Assembly (NCBI RefSeq): GCF_000212735.1
Contig: NC_015510.1
Location: forward strand, 3,374,315 to 3,438,314
DNA length: 64,000 nucleotides
Direction: 5' to 3'
Source of the DNA: Haliscomenobacter hydrossis DSM 1100
GTDB taxonomy: Bacteria; Bacteroidota; Bacteroidia; Chitinophagales; Saprospiraceae
The notes beneath the pieces were generated by a model. The model searched no databases, had not been told where the DNA came from, and saw only the letters and a program-made list of their open reading frames with translations. Position numbers and translations under genes: made by a program. Shown here piece after piece: positions 52,831 through 60,893 of the stretch. Position 1 is the stretch's first letter; every line of letters begins with the position of its first letter.

Positions 52831-54108
52831 TTATGGTTTTGACAAGGGAATGTGCACATGAAAAACAGTACCCTCACCGAGGGTGCTTTCAAAGTGGATG
52901 CGCCCATTCATCAGTTCTACGTAACGTTTTACAATGTTTAATCCAAGACCCGTACCCGGAATATTTTCGGCATTGTGTGCCCTGAAGAAGCGGGTGAAAA
53001 GATGTTGTTGCTCTTCTTCCGGAATGCCGATGCCATAGTCTTGTATGCGGAAACACAATTCATTTTCCATGATTTCTACGTAACAATCAATCATTTTTCC
53101 AGGCTCGGAGTATTTGATGGCATTGGAAAAGAGGTTGATAAACACGTTTTTAAGCATTTTTTTATCCAAAAAGACCATGGTGTCCGACAATAAACCGTGG
53201 TGTTGCAACACTTGGCCGGGCTTGAGCAACGCTTGCACATCATCCAGCACTTCGTCACAAAATTCTTCTAAATTGAATTCTACAGGAGTAAGGTTGATTT
53301 TACCCTCCTCCAGCCTGCTCAAGGAAAGGAAATCATTCAACACACTGATCAGGTTGTTTACTGCAGACTTTATCCTGGTCGTGTGCTTTAGGCGTTTATC
53401 CTGCTGCTCCTCCGCGGTATACATTTCCAATAAATCCGCTGAGGAAAGGATGGTGCTCAAAGGGGTTCGAAATTCATGGGAGGCCATTGAAACGAACCGG
53501 GATTTAAGCGTATTCAACTCTCGTTCTTTCTCGAAGGCTTTGCGGAGTTCCTTTTCGTTTTTGCGCAAGGTTGCTTCGGCTACTTTGCGCTCCTGGATTT
53601 CAAATTCAAGTTTATGATTGGTATTGAGCAATTGATTTACCGTGGCAGCCAGTTCTTCGGTACGCCGGTATACCTCTTCCTCCAGGTGTTGGTTGAGTTC
53701 TACAATTTTGGCTTCGGCTGCTTTTTGTGCAGTTAGGTCGTGGAGTATACCCGTAAACACTACCCTTTCGGGCAATTGTACTTCACTGATGCTGAGCCGA
53801 AGGGGGAAAGTGCGCTGATCTTTGCGTAGACCCATTACCTCCCGGCCAATACCAATGATTTTGCGCACCCCGGTTTGAATATAATTTTGGATGTACGTAT
53901 CGTGTGCGTCATGATGCGGATTGGGCATAAGCATTCTGATGTTTTTGCCCAGCAATTCCTCCTCTTCATATCCAAACAGGTTTGCTGCTGCTTCATTCAC
54001 AAGCTCCATACTTCCGCGATCATCAATGATGATGATGCCATCGGTAGCCGTTTTGATGATGGCTTTTAAGCGCAGAGCAGCTTCAGAGTCGTATTGGTGT
54101 GCAATCAT
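52831..54108 (-). CDS. PAS-domain sensor histidine kinase
   Basis: A 425-residue cytoplasmic kinase: PAS domain (about 10-130: GIIIIDDRGSMELVNEAAAN, FGYEEEELLGKNIRMLMPNP), a coiled coil (140-215), HisKA with the phospho-accepting His in SMASHEFRTPLSTIL, and HATPase_c (NLFSNAIKYSEPG, DYGIGIP, GTGLGLNIVKRY). PAS signature of the FixL kind (NPHHDAHDTY and the following GREVMGLRKD) raises heme or redox sensing as an option, not proved. ATG at 54108 is used; an upstream TTG adds five residues. Operon with the receiver-Crp regulator. Confidence 0.93.
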   Translation of the reverse strand: MIAHQYDSEAALRLKAIIKTATDGIIIIDDRGSMELVNEAAANLFGYEEEELLGKNIRMLMPNPHHDAHDTYIQNYIQTGVRKIIGIGREVMGLRKDQRTFPLRLSISEVQLPERVVFTGILHDLTAQKAAEAKIVELNQHLEEEVYRRTEELAATVNQLLNTNHKLEFEIQERKVAEATLRKNEKELRKAFEKERELNTLKSRFVSMASHEFRTPLSTILSSADLLEMYTAEEQQDKRLKHTTRIKSAVNNLISVLNDFLSLSRLEEGKINLTPVEFNLEEFCDEVLDDVQALLKPGQVLQHHGLLSDTMVFLDKKMLKNVFINLFSNAIKYSEPGKMIDCYVEIMENELCFRIQDYGIGIPEEEQQHLFTRFFRAHNAENIPGTGLGLNIVKRYVELMNGRIHFESTLGEGTVFHVHIPLSKP

Positions 54109-54286
54109 CCAGTCCAATTCCAATGATAATTTTGTGCAATAAAGGTAAGATAAGCATTCTTTTTGTAATGACTTAATAAGTCAATAAAGCTACTGACAAA
54201 AGTCATACCCTGCAAATTTTAGAAGCCTGATCTTGCGAGGGTCGTATTATTTTGCGTTGAGCACCACAATATTGAACCAGTCCGCA

Positions 54287-54571
54287 ATGGAGAAAGAGAA
54301 CAAGGCTCAAATTACACTATTAGGAATAGGCTCGGCAAAAGACCAGGCACTAAAAGCCAACCTTTTGGCTGCTTTAGAGTTTTTGCATATGGAAGTAGAC
54401 GTTGTAGAAATCAGCAATGTCAATGAAATACTCAGTTATGGTATTTCTGGTATTCCCGCCTTATTATTGGATGAAAAAGTAATTTTTCAAAAAATAGTCC
54501 CTTCAGTCGAAGAACTGTGTACCGCGCTTAATGAACTCCTCCAATACCGTGATACAAAGCAACACCATTGA
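54287..54571 (+). CDS. thioredoxin-fold protein lacking the active-site cysteines
   Basis: A 94-residue protein of the Thioredoxin_3 (redox-active disulfide protein 2) type. The family begins ILGxGCxxC; here the same place reads LLGIGSAKDQALK, so both cysteines are replaced by Ser and Asp. The cis-proline loop (SGIPALLLDEKV) and final helix (PSVEELCTALNELL) are kept. A binding or regulatory role is more likely than redox catalysis. It is divergent from the sensor kinase and followed by the CBS gene in the same direction. ATG at 54287 suits homologues; the frame extends slightly upstream. Confidence 0.75.
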   Translation: MEKENKAQITLLGIGSAKDQALKANLLAALEFLHMEVDVVEISNVNEILSYGISGIPALLLDEKVIFQKIVPSVEELCTALNELLQYRDTKQHH

Positions 54572-54700
54572 ACGATTCTTTGATAAATGTCACCAGATGG
54601 GTTTGATGCTCCTCAGTGCTTCGTAGTTTCACTGTTTGTACATTTGATCTGCATGTGAAGCATAGGGCTTCACTTATCTATTTCACCCAAAGTGAGCGTT

Positions 54701-55141
54701 ATGAATCCGAATCGACCAATTAGTGAAGTAATGACGTCAAATCTGGTTACAGTTGGCCCGCAAGCTACTGCACGCACCATAAAAGACATTTTTGACCAGC
54801 ATGAGTTTCACCATTTGCCTGTAGTGGAAGGCAATGAAAAACTTTTAGGTATCATCAGCAAACAAGATTTTTATAAAGTTGCTTATGTACTTTCCCTACA
54901 AACAACCGGGCGTACCTGGTCGGAAAAAGAATATGAGGTGCTGACTGCCCGGGATTTGATGACTGATCATCCCCTTACGCTTGAACCAGAAGATACGATA
55001 GGTTTGGCAGCGGATATTTTTTTAGCCAATCAATTCCATGCCATTCCCGTAGTAGAGGATGATCGGTTGATTGGGTTGATCACTACCCATGATTTGTTGA
55101 TGTATTCCTTTAATTCTCCAATTGTTGAAGAATGGCCGTAG
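54701..55141 (+). CDS. CBS domain pair protein
   Basis: A 146-residue protein composed of two CBS motifs: ISEVMTSNLVTVGPQATART with HHLPVVEGNEKLLGIISKQDF, and ARDLMTDHPLTLEPEDTIGL with HAIPVVEDDRLIGLITTHDL. CBS pairs bind adenosine nucleotides and serve as energy sensors. The gene follows the thioredoxin-fold gene and probably belongs to the same redox or energy response as the kinase pair. Its TAG stop is made by the first bases of the repeat that follows. An alternative GTG start lies three codons upstream. Confidence 0.9.
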   Translation: MNPNRPISEVMTSNLVTVGPQATARTIKDIFDQHEFHHLPVVEGNEKLLGIISKQDFYKVAYVLSLQTTGRTWSEKEYEVLTARDLMTDHPLTLEPEDTIGLAADIFLANQFHAIPVVEDDRLIGLITTHDLLMYSFNSPIVEEWP

Positions 55142-55254
55142 GGGCAACCCTGTGTGGTTGCCCTTATCATGGGCAACCCTGTGTGGTTGCCCTTATCATG
55201 GGCAACCCTGTGTGGTTGCCCTTATCATGGGCAACCACACAGGGTTGCCCCTAC
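55138..55254. repeat. GTAGGGGCAACCC family, copy 2: three tandem 29-bp units plus an inverted unit
   Basis: GGGCAACCCTGTGTGGTTGCC plus CTTATCAT (29 bp, unit shortened here) repeats exactly at 55142, 55171 and 55200, followed by an inverted copy 55229-55254. Each unit is itself palindromic. GTAG at the left edge and CTAC at the right edge give TAG stop codons to both convergent genes (55139-55141 plus strand, 55251-55253 minus strand). It is the same family as 37505-37582. Confidence 0.95.
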
Positions 55255-55808
55255 AATTTCCATTTGATGTTGCAACCTCCGCTAGGGTACTGTTGGTCAG
55301 TTACCGCTTGTCTACTGAGTACGGCGTCGAGGGCAGTACGCAAATCCTGCCCGGTTAAAGGCAGGTTATTTTTTGGTCTCGAACCATCAATCCGACCGCG
55401 ATATACCAAATGCATTTGCCCATCAAACACATAAAAGTCGGGGGTACAGGCGGCGTCATAAGCTCGGGCTACTTCTTGAGTCTCATCATATAAGTAGGGG
55501 AAATTATAACCTACCTCTCTGGCATGAACTGTCATTTTATCTGGTGCATCGGCTGGGTAATTCCCCGCATCATTGGAGCTGATGCCGATAAAATGCACGC
55601 CATGTGGCTGGTAATCCCGCACAATGCGCACAATTTCGGGGTTTACATGAAGGACATAAGGGCAATGATTACACAAAAACATGATCACGGTAGCCCGATT
55701 TGATTTTAATTCATCCAAGCTCCGTTTTTCACCGGAAACAGTATCCAACAAGACAAAGTCTGGGGCTAGTGTTCCTAATGGGAGCATTGTTGATTCAGTA
55801 AAGGCCAT
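55251..55808 (-). CDS. thioredoxin/AhpC-TSA family protein
   Basis: A 185-residue peroxiredoxin-like thioredoxin-fold protein: APDFVLLDTVSGEKRSLDEL, TVIMFLCNHCPYVLHV with the CNHC pair, and TPDFYVFDG with cis-proline. The CNHCPY motif marks a widespread subfamily (thioredoxin family with C-x-x-C), presumably a cytoplasmic oxidoreductase or peroxidase. The C-terminal GGCNIKWK tail, with another Cys, is also conserved in this subfamily. Stop codon lies in the repeat. It may share redox context with the CBS and thioredoxin-fold genes. Confidence 0.9.
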   Translation of the reverse strand: MAFTESTMLPLGTLAPDFVLLDTVSGEKRSLDELKSNRATVIMFLCNHCPYVLHVNPEIVRIVRDYQPHGVHFIGISSNDAGNYPADAPDKMTVHAREVGYNFPYLYDETQEVARAYDAACTPDFYVFDGQMHLVYRGRIDGSRPKNNLPLTGQDLRTALDAVLSRQAVTDQQYPSGGCNIKWKL

Positions 55809-55867
55809 AAAGGTTAATTTGTGCCTAAAGGTAATTGACTTGTAGCTATGCTATACTAGCGTTCAAA

Positions 55868-55906
55868 AAAAAACCTCCTTTCCAAATACAGGAAAGGAGG
55901 TTTTTT
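55868..55906. terminator. strong bidirectional terminator
   Basis: AAAAAACCTCCTTTCC (55868-55883) and its perfect complement (55891-55906) around a 7-base loop: 16-bp stem with A and T runs on both sides. It ends transcription of the T9SS gene on the minus strand. Confidence 0.95.
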
Positions 55907-55939
55907 AACGCACATGGAAATACCCATGGCAGTGAATAT

Positions 55940-57973
55940 TTATCGTTTGGAAATCTTCAGAATCGTTCCAATCTGTTTACCCGTGTCATCTACAAGCCGC
56001 AAGAAGTAGATACCAGCAGGTTGTGACGCAATGGAGAGCAAAATTTGTTGCACAAACTGCCCCTTAAACAGCGACTGTCCACGATTATTCATAAAGTCGT
56101 AGTGAATTTTAACCAAATTGTCTGTCTGGATGATCAACAGATCGGTGGTTGGGTTGGGGTAGACTTTTAATCCCTCCGGATTGATATCAAGCGGAACATC
56201 TACCGGCGGAATGTCCGTACCACCGCCAGTTCCAGTTGTATCGGTTGGTGGATTGGTGCCTCCATTGCCAGTTCCGGTTGTATCGGCGGGTGGATTGGTT
56301 CCTCCATTACCAGTTCCTGTTGTATCGGTTGGCGGATTGGTTCCTCCGTTGCCAGTTCCTGTCGTATCGGTTGGCGGATTGGTTCCTCCATTGCCCACCC
56401 CTGTCGTATCCGTTGGCCCCCCAATTACGACAGTTGTATCGGTAACAACCGTATCTTGAGGTGGATCAACTACGATGACTGTATCCGGTTTGGTGGTATC
56501 CGGGGGAGGAGGTGGCGTAACTATAATGGTATCTGGCTTAACCGTATCCTTCGGCGGATTGAGCTTACTGGGGTCGAAGGCGGGCACAAATATTGTTTTT
56601 GAAACAATGGTGGTCACACTGTCACAACCTGGGTCAATAAACGCTCGGGTCCGCAAAGTTAAGGTTAAATCGTAGAAACCACTCTGAGGGAATACATAAC
56701 GCAGGGTATCTTTAGAATTGACTACGGTATCCTTTAACCCGTTGAAACTCCATTTAAATGTTGAGTTTTTAACCATTGTGTCGGTTAAATTCCCTCTGAT
56801 GGAGAAGGTGTAAAATGGCGCGCCAAGAATAAGGGTGTCTTCTACAATGGACAAATCAGCAGGGGGAATCAGGAAATTGAAGGCTACACTTTGAAATTGT
56901 ACCGACATATCGTCAATCCACAGCTTTTCGTTGCCTTCACCGGAAAATTCTACCACATACGTGATCTTGTTGTAGAATGCGGGACTATTGGGCGCTTTGG
57001 CTTCTATATTTTGATAGGTCAAATTGAGGCCTGTAAACTCCGCCAATTGTATTCTTTGAGCAGTAAGGCCTTCCAGCTCTGCCCAGATCCTGACGGTATC
57101 CAATGGACTAACAAATTCATTCGGAGACATTACCTTCAGGTTGAGGGCCAGGTCGCCAAAGAACATGAAGCAAGTAGAGTAGTTGAGCGGCTCCATGACC
57201 AGACGCGCTTTGCCATTGACCCGTTCCAATTCGATGAATGATTTTCCAGAATAAGGAAAATATCCCGTTGCTGTAGCTGGATTTTCCACCGCCTTTGCTC
57301 CAATTGATTGACTGGTATTGTGCGACCAGGTTTTACCCTGACCCAATTCTGGAAGGTTGTAGGCCAACAGCCCCTTGATTGAAATGTTGGTCGGTTTCGA
57401 AGATTTCAGTACAGCTTTAGCCAGAGAAACTGGCTCCAGGGTTTCATCGCGGTGAAACAGGATTTGATCAATAATCAAATCTTTCGATGCTTCGGGCAGC
57501 AATACGATGGTATAAACCGTATTGGCCGCCAAAGTAAAAGTACGGCGTGAATTTTGCCAGCTAAAATCAGCATCGGGACCACCCGTACAGGTTACCCTGC
57601 GGCGCGTGTTATTCGCAGCCCCTTCATTGATTCTTGGAAGTACAAAGTTTGCCGTGGGTGCGGAAAGTTTGCGGCTAAAATACATGGTATAATTGCCGCT
57701 GTTGGTTACTTGAATGCGGTAAACCAGTTTGGATGAGTTGTAATCTACGTTGGGAAAGAGACGGTCGGCAGTGGCGCCAACACCTTTCACTTTTCCATCT
57801 TGTTTGATCTCCCAATTGGCCGTTTGGCCCTGACCGCTTGCTTGATTATCGGAGAAGTCCTCCGCCTCAAAGAGCAAATAAGCGGATTCAGTTTGGTTGA
57901 TAACGCTAGCCGTTTGAGCTGATGCGAAGAGATAACAACCTGTTAGTAGCACGGATAAAAATAGCCGAATCAT
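55940..57973 (-). CDS. secreted T9SS protein with PKD-like domain and Pro/Thr-Gly linker
   Basis: A 677-residue exported protein: signal peptide (RLFLSVLLTGCYLFASA), a CBM6-like N-terminal beta-sandwich (YLLFEAEDFS ... YTMYFSRKL), a middle domain with WIDDMSVQFQ, a PKD-like domain (TFKWSFNGLKDTVVNS, QSGFYDLTLTLRT), then a long linker of repeated TNPPTDTTGTGNGG (see separate repeat), and a type A T9SS tail (VYPNPTTDLLIIQ ... GIYFLRLVDDTGKQ). Probably carbohydrate-binding and displayed on the surface or secreted. No catalytic domain is recognised. A -7 box lies about 136 bp upstream; the terminator follows. Confidence 0.88.
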   Translation of the reverse strand: MIRLFLSVLLTGCYLFASAQTASVINQTESAYLLFEAEDFSDNQASGQGQTANWEIKQDGKVKGVGATADRLFPNVDYNSSKLVYRIQVTNSGNYTMYFSRKLSAPTANFVLPRINEGAANNTRRRVTCTGGPDADFSWQNSRRTFTLAANTVYTIVLLPEASKDLIIDQILFHRDETLEPVSLAKAVLKSSKPTNISIKGLLAYNLPELGQGKTWSHNTSQSIGAKAVENPATATGYFPYSGKSFIELERVNGKARLVMEPLNYSTCFMFFGDLALNLKVMSPNEFVSPLDTVRIWAELEGLTAQRIQLAEFTGLNLTYQNIEAKAPNSPAFYNKITYVVEFSGEGNEKLWIDDMSVQFQSVAFNFLIPPADLSIVEDTLILGAPFYTFSIRGNLTDTMVKNSTFKWSFNGLKDTVVNSKDTLRYVFPQSGFYDLTLTLRTRAFIDPGCDSVTTIVSKTIFVPAFDPSKLNPPKDTVKPDTIIVTPPPPPDTTKPDTVIVVDPPQDTVVTDTTVVIGGPTDTTGVGNGGTNPPTDTTGTGNGGTNPPTDTTGTGNGGTNPPADTTGTGNGGTNPPTDTTGTGGGTDIPPVDVPLDINPEGLKVYPNPTTDLLIIQTDNLVKIHYDFMNNRGQSLFKGQFVQQILLSIASQPAGIYFLRLVDDTGKQIGTILKISKR
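56226..56418 (-). repeat. 42-bp tandem repeats coding the TNPPTDTTGTGNGG linker
   Basis: TATCGG-type words recur every 42 bp (56239, 56281, 56323, 56365, 56407 on the plus strand). Each unit codes 14 residues, so the frame is preserved and copy number can vary by slippage. One unit has Ala for Thr. Confidence 0.9.
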
Positions 57974-58108
57974 GGGTATTATGATTGTGAAAAAGATGAC
58001 GAAATATTACCAGATTAAATAGGAAACCATTGAGGTCCGACTGGCCTTTTCATGAGCATGAATCCTGTGCAAGACTAAAAACTAGAGCTAGGAGAGTAAT
58101 TAGTACTG

Positions 58109-58116
58109 CAAATATA
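58109..58116 (-). promoter_or_regulatory. -7 element upstream of the T9SS gene
   Basis: On the minus strand TATATTTG, matching TAnnTTTG, about 136 bp before the ATG at 57973; no -33 box recognised. Apart from this and the adjacent inverted repeat nothing is seen in the 307-bp gap 57974-58280. Confidence 0.35.
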
Positions 58117-58186
58117 GAAAATCTTTCTGGTTCTATCTAACTATTTTGCTTGATATTAAAAAAAATACCGGGTCAAGGGTAGAGGA

Positions 58187-58278
58187 GTGAAAAGTGAAAA
58201 ACGAAAAGTGAAAAACGAAAAATTGAAGGATTGAAAAGATGAATTTTGCTTTTCATTTTTCGTTTTTCGTTTTTCACT
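58187..58278. repeat. intergenic inverted repeat (GTGAAAAACGAAAA)
   Basis: The left half repeats AAGTGAAAAACGAAAA twice; the right half (about 58249-58278) reads the complement. The right end lies two bases from the TAA stop of the SDR gene at 58281. Confidence 0.85.
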
Positions 58279-58280
58279 TG

Positions 58281-59069
58281 TTAGATGCTTCGCGTTCTTC
58301 CACCGTCAACCAGGATACTGGTACCTGTGACATAGGAAGCGGCAGGTGTACACAAAAAAGCGGTCACTGCGGCTATTTCTTCCGGTGTGCCAAAACGGCC
58401 GCAGGGGATCGTTTCCCGCGCCTGATTCATTTCCTGATCCAGTGAAATGCCTTTCTTTTGAGCAGATCCAGAGAGGACTTCCATTAAGCGTTCGGTCATG
58501 GTAAAACCAGGTAGTACGTTATTTACAGTGATCCCGGCCTTGGCAACTTCGTTGGCTAAGGTTTTAGCCCAGGAAGCAACTGCTCCTCGAGTGGTATTGG
58601 ATACGCCCAAATTATCGAGTGGAACCCTGACCGAAGTGGAGACGATGTTCACAATCCTGCCAAATTCAGCCTCTTTCATTTTGGGAATCACCAATTGAGC
58701 CAGCAAGTGGTTACACAACAGGTGGTTTTGAAATGCTTCCAGAAATTGCTCGGGCTTAGCCTCCAAAATGGCCCCACCATTCGGGCCTCCGGTATTGTTG
58801 ACCAAAATATGCATGGGTTTAAGGCTCAACAGGCCAACTACTTGTTGGTGCAATTCATCGCGTTTGTTGAAATCGACAACCAAAAAATCGTGCTGTTGCT
58901 CGGGATGAATTTGGGCCAATTCCTGAACTACTTCAGCCAGCAATTCGGCGGAACGCGCCATAAGTGTTACATTTGCGCCCAACTTGGCCAATTCAATGGC
59001 CACTGCTTTGCCTAATCCCTTACTGCTGCCACCAATGAGGGCATTTTTGCCCTGGAGGTTCAAATTCAT
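58281..59069 (-). CDS. SDR family oxidoreductase without the YxxxK pair
   Basis: A 262-residue Rossmann-fold protein. Cofactor loop [23 protein letters not shown] and C-terminal [17 protein letters not shown] fit FabG-like SDRs. The Ser of the catalytic set remains in [11 protein letters not shown], but the Tyr-Lys pair is replaced by NTTRGA ([13 protein letters not shown]), known in a subgroup of SDRs. Substrate unknown. ATG at 59069 is used; the frame extends 15 codons upstream without conservation. Divergent from lpxH. Confidence 0.88.
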   Translation of the reverse strand: MNLNLQGKNALIGGSSKGLGKAVAIELAKLGANVTLMARSAELLAEVVQELAQIHPEQQHDFLVVDFNKRDELHQQVVGLLSLKPMHILVNNTGGPNGGAILEAKPEQFLEAFQNHLLCNHLLAQLVIPKMKEAEFGRIVNIVSTSVRVPLDNLGVSNTTRGAVASWAKTLANEVAKAGITVNNVLPGFTMTERLMEVLSGSAQKKGISLDQEMNQARETIPCGRFGTPEEIAAVTAFLCTPAASYVTGTSILVDGGRTRSI

Positions 59070-59140
59070 TTGATTGTTTTTTTCTGTAAAGATGAGAAAA
59101 TAATACAAAACCAAGGCTGAGTCCTTGTTGCAATTGGCCC

Positions 59141-59908
59141 ATGAAAACTTATTTCGCTTCAGATTTTCATTTAGGTGTTCCCGGAAAATACTCCAGCCAG
59201 GAACGAGAAAAACAACTTGTACGTTGGCTGGATGAAATCAGCAAGGACGCACAGGAGATTTTTTTGGTAGGAGATTTATTCGATTTTTGGTTTGAATACA
59301 AAGAAGTCATTCCCAAAGGGTATACCCGATTATTGGGAAAATTGGCCGAGTTGCGTGATGCGGGTATTCCCATCCAGTTTTTTACGGGCAACCACGACAT
59401 GTGGATGTTTCGTTACTTTGAAGATGAATTCGGTATCCCCATCCACCGCCAGCCTATCCTGCGTGAGATCAATGGCAAAACCTTTCTGATTGGTCATGGC
59501 GATGGCCTGGGCCCGGGTGATTATGGCTATAAAGTACTCAAACACATTTTTGCCAATCCCTTTCTACAGTGGATGTTTGCCCGGGTACATCCCAATTTTG
59601 GGATCGGCTTAGCACGGTTCTGGTCGGGGCGTAGCCGGAGTGTTCACCCACCCAATGCAAAGTTCCTGGGGCCGGATCAAGAATGGTTGATCGTTTACCT
59701 CAATGCAGAACTGGAGCGAAAACCTGCTGATTTTTACATATTTGGACACCGGCATCTCCCGATTGATCATGTGCTAAAAAACGGAAAAAGTCGTTATATC
59801 AACTTAGGAGAATGGCTTCACTACAACTCGTATGCCGTATTTGATGGGGATAATCTGGAACTTCGCTTTTTCGAAAACCCGCAAGGGCAAGTATTTGGTC
59901 AGCTTTAA
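59141..59908 (+). CDS. lpxH: UDP-2,3-diacylglucosamine diphosphatase
   Basis: A 255-residue metallophosphatase of the LpxH type, which makes lipid X from UDP-diacylglucosamine in lipid A synthesis. Metal-site motifs in order: ASDFHLG (Asp8, His10), [30 protein letters not shown] and FGHRHLPI. The GDxYDxW-like FDFWFEY and the RSRS segment are typical of the LpxH branch rather than other phosphoesterases. Acts at the cytoplasmic face of the inner membrane. It overlaps the next gene by about 14 bases. Confidence 0.92.
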   Translation: MKTYFASDFHLGVPGKYSSQEREKQLVRWLDEISKDAQEIFLVGDLFDFWFEYKEVIPKGYTRLLGKLAELRDAGIPIQFFTGNHDMWMFRYFEDEFGIPIHRQPILREINGKTFLIGHGDGLGPGDYGYKVLKHIFANPFLQWMFARVHPNFGIGLARFWSGRSRSVHPPNAKFLGPDQEWLIVYLNAELERKPADFYIFGHRHLPIDHVLKNGKSRYINLGEWLHYNSYAVFDGDNLELRFFENPQGQVFGQL

Positions 59909-60704
59909 CAAAGGCTTTTTGGTACTGCTGATGGTACTGACTGGATACCTGTCGCTCGTTTGGGGACAAAAAGCCGATACTTTTCGTATTGTCCATCGTT
60001 TTGAGGCGGATGTACAAGGGTTGACCAGCGACAAGCTCAAACAAATCTACGTCATCACACCAAATCAGGTGCTGCGCAAGTGCAACGCAGACGGCAAGGT
60101 GCTTTTTGAATTCAGCAATCGCTACCTGGGCACATTGGGTAAAGTGGATGCCAGCGATCCCTTTGATGTGTTGCTGTTTTATCCCGATTACCAAACCTTG
60201 CTGTTTTTGGACCGCACGATGAATGTCATCGCTGATGTTCGGCTCAAAAACGAAGAATTCCCATTTCCAAGCCTGGTCGCGATGGGACGTGACCGTCAAA
60301 TCTGGATCTACGACGCGGCCTTGAATACCCTCAACCGGATGGACCGGCAAGGAGGCATCAAAACCTCCAGTCAGGATCTGAGTTTGTTGATGGGACGCAG
60401 GTTTATTCCCAATCAATTGGTGGCCAACGAACGGGCAGTTTATCTGGTCGACCCCGACCAGGGCGTTCTGTGCTTTGATGTTTTTGGGCAATTCCAGACT
60501 TTTTTGCCGCTTCCTGGCCTGGAACAGTTGCAAACGTTTGATCAATATCTTTTTTATCGCTGGCAAGGTCAGTATTACGTTGCTGAACAGATTGGCACCC
60601 CCGCTCTCCTAGAAGGATTACCTCCAAATTTGCCTTTTTTTGGTGGCATACCCAATTGGATGGTGGCTTGGAACGGAACTGAAGTACTAGTGTACAAAAA
60701 GTGA
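59895..60704 (+). CDS. hypothetical exported beta-propeller-like protein
   Basis: About 269 residues, with a hydrophobic signal segment (GFLVLLMVLTGYLSLVWG) before the mature QKADTFRIV. The remainder has repeated strands such as LKQIYVITPNQVLRKCNADG, YQTLLFLDRTMNVIADVRL, RQIWIYDAALNTLNRMDRQG and AVYLVDPDQGVLCFDVFGQF, each a blade-like beta unit, typical of a widely conserved Bacteroidota exported protein of unknown function. The start is uncertain; TTG at 59895, overlapping lpxH, fits the signal peptide, and an ATG at 59832 would lie deep within lpxH. The overlap implies co-expression with lpxH. Confidence 0.72.
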   Translation: MVSFNKGFLVLLMVLTGYLSLVWGQKADTFRIVHRFEADVQGLTSDKLKQIYVITPNQVLRKCNADGKVLFEFSNRYLGTLGKVDASDPFDVLLFYPDYQTLLFLDRTMNVIADVRLKNEEFPFPSLVAMGRDRQIWIYDAALNTLNRMDRQGGIKTSSQDLSLLMGRRFIPNQLVANERAVYLVDPDQGVLCFDVFGQFQTFLPLPGLEQLQTFDQYLFYRWQGQYYVAEQIGTPALLEGLPPNLPFFGGIPNWMVAWNGTEVLVYKK

Positions 60705-60733
60705 TTGTTTTTTCAATAGAATATTTATTTTTG
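60705..60733 (+). promoter_or_regulatory. possible promoter of the cytochrome gene
   Basis: TTG (60705-60707), 18 bp, then TATTTTTG (60726-60733), a TAnnTTTG match, implying a leader of about 155 bases. The rest of the gap to the cytochrome gene shows nothing recognisable. Confidence 0.4.
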
Positions 60734-60893
60734 AAGTTGTTATTCGACTCCTCTATCTGTTTTAGAAAAAATCAAGTTTGATCATCCTCTGTGTATCAGC
60801 ATTCGATGTGGATTGAATTGTTTAAAAACTTCCCCAATCTGCAACCCCGTTTGTCATTACATTGTCTGTTTTACACCTAAAAATACCTAAAAC

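Noticed and set aside
55142-55228. CRISPR-like direct repeats
   Set aside because: The 29-bp units are contiguous with no variable spacers, and each is palindromic; this is a tandem intergenic repeat.
56181-56459. Plus-strand Pro/Val-rich repeat protein
   Set aside because: It is the antisense translation of the TNPPTDTTGTGNGG linker of the T9SS protein.
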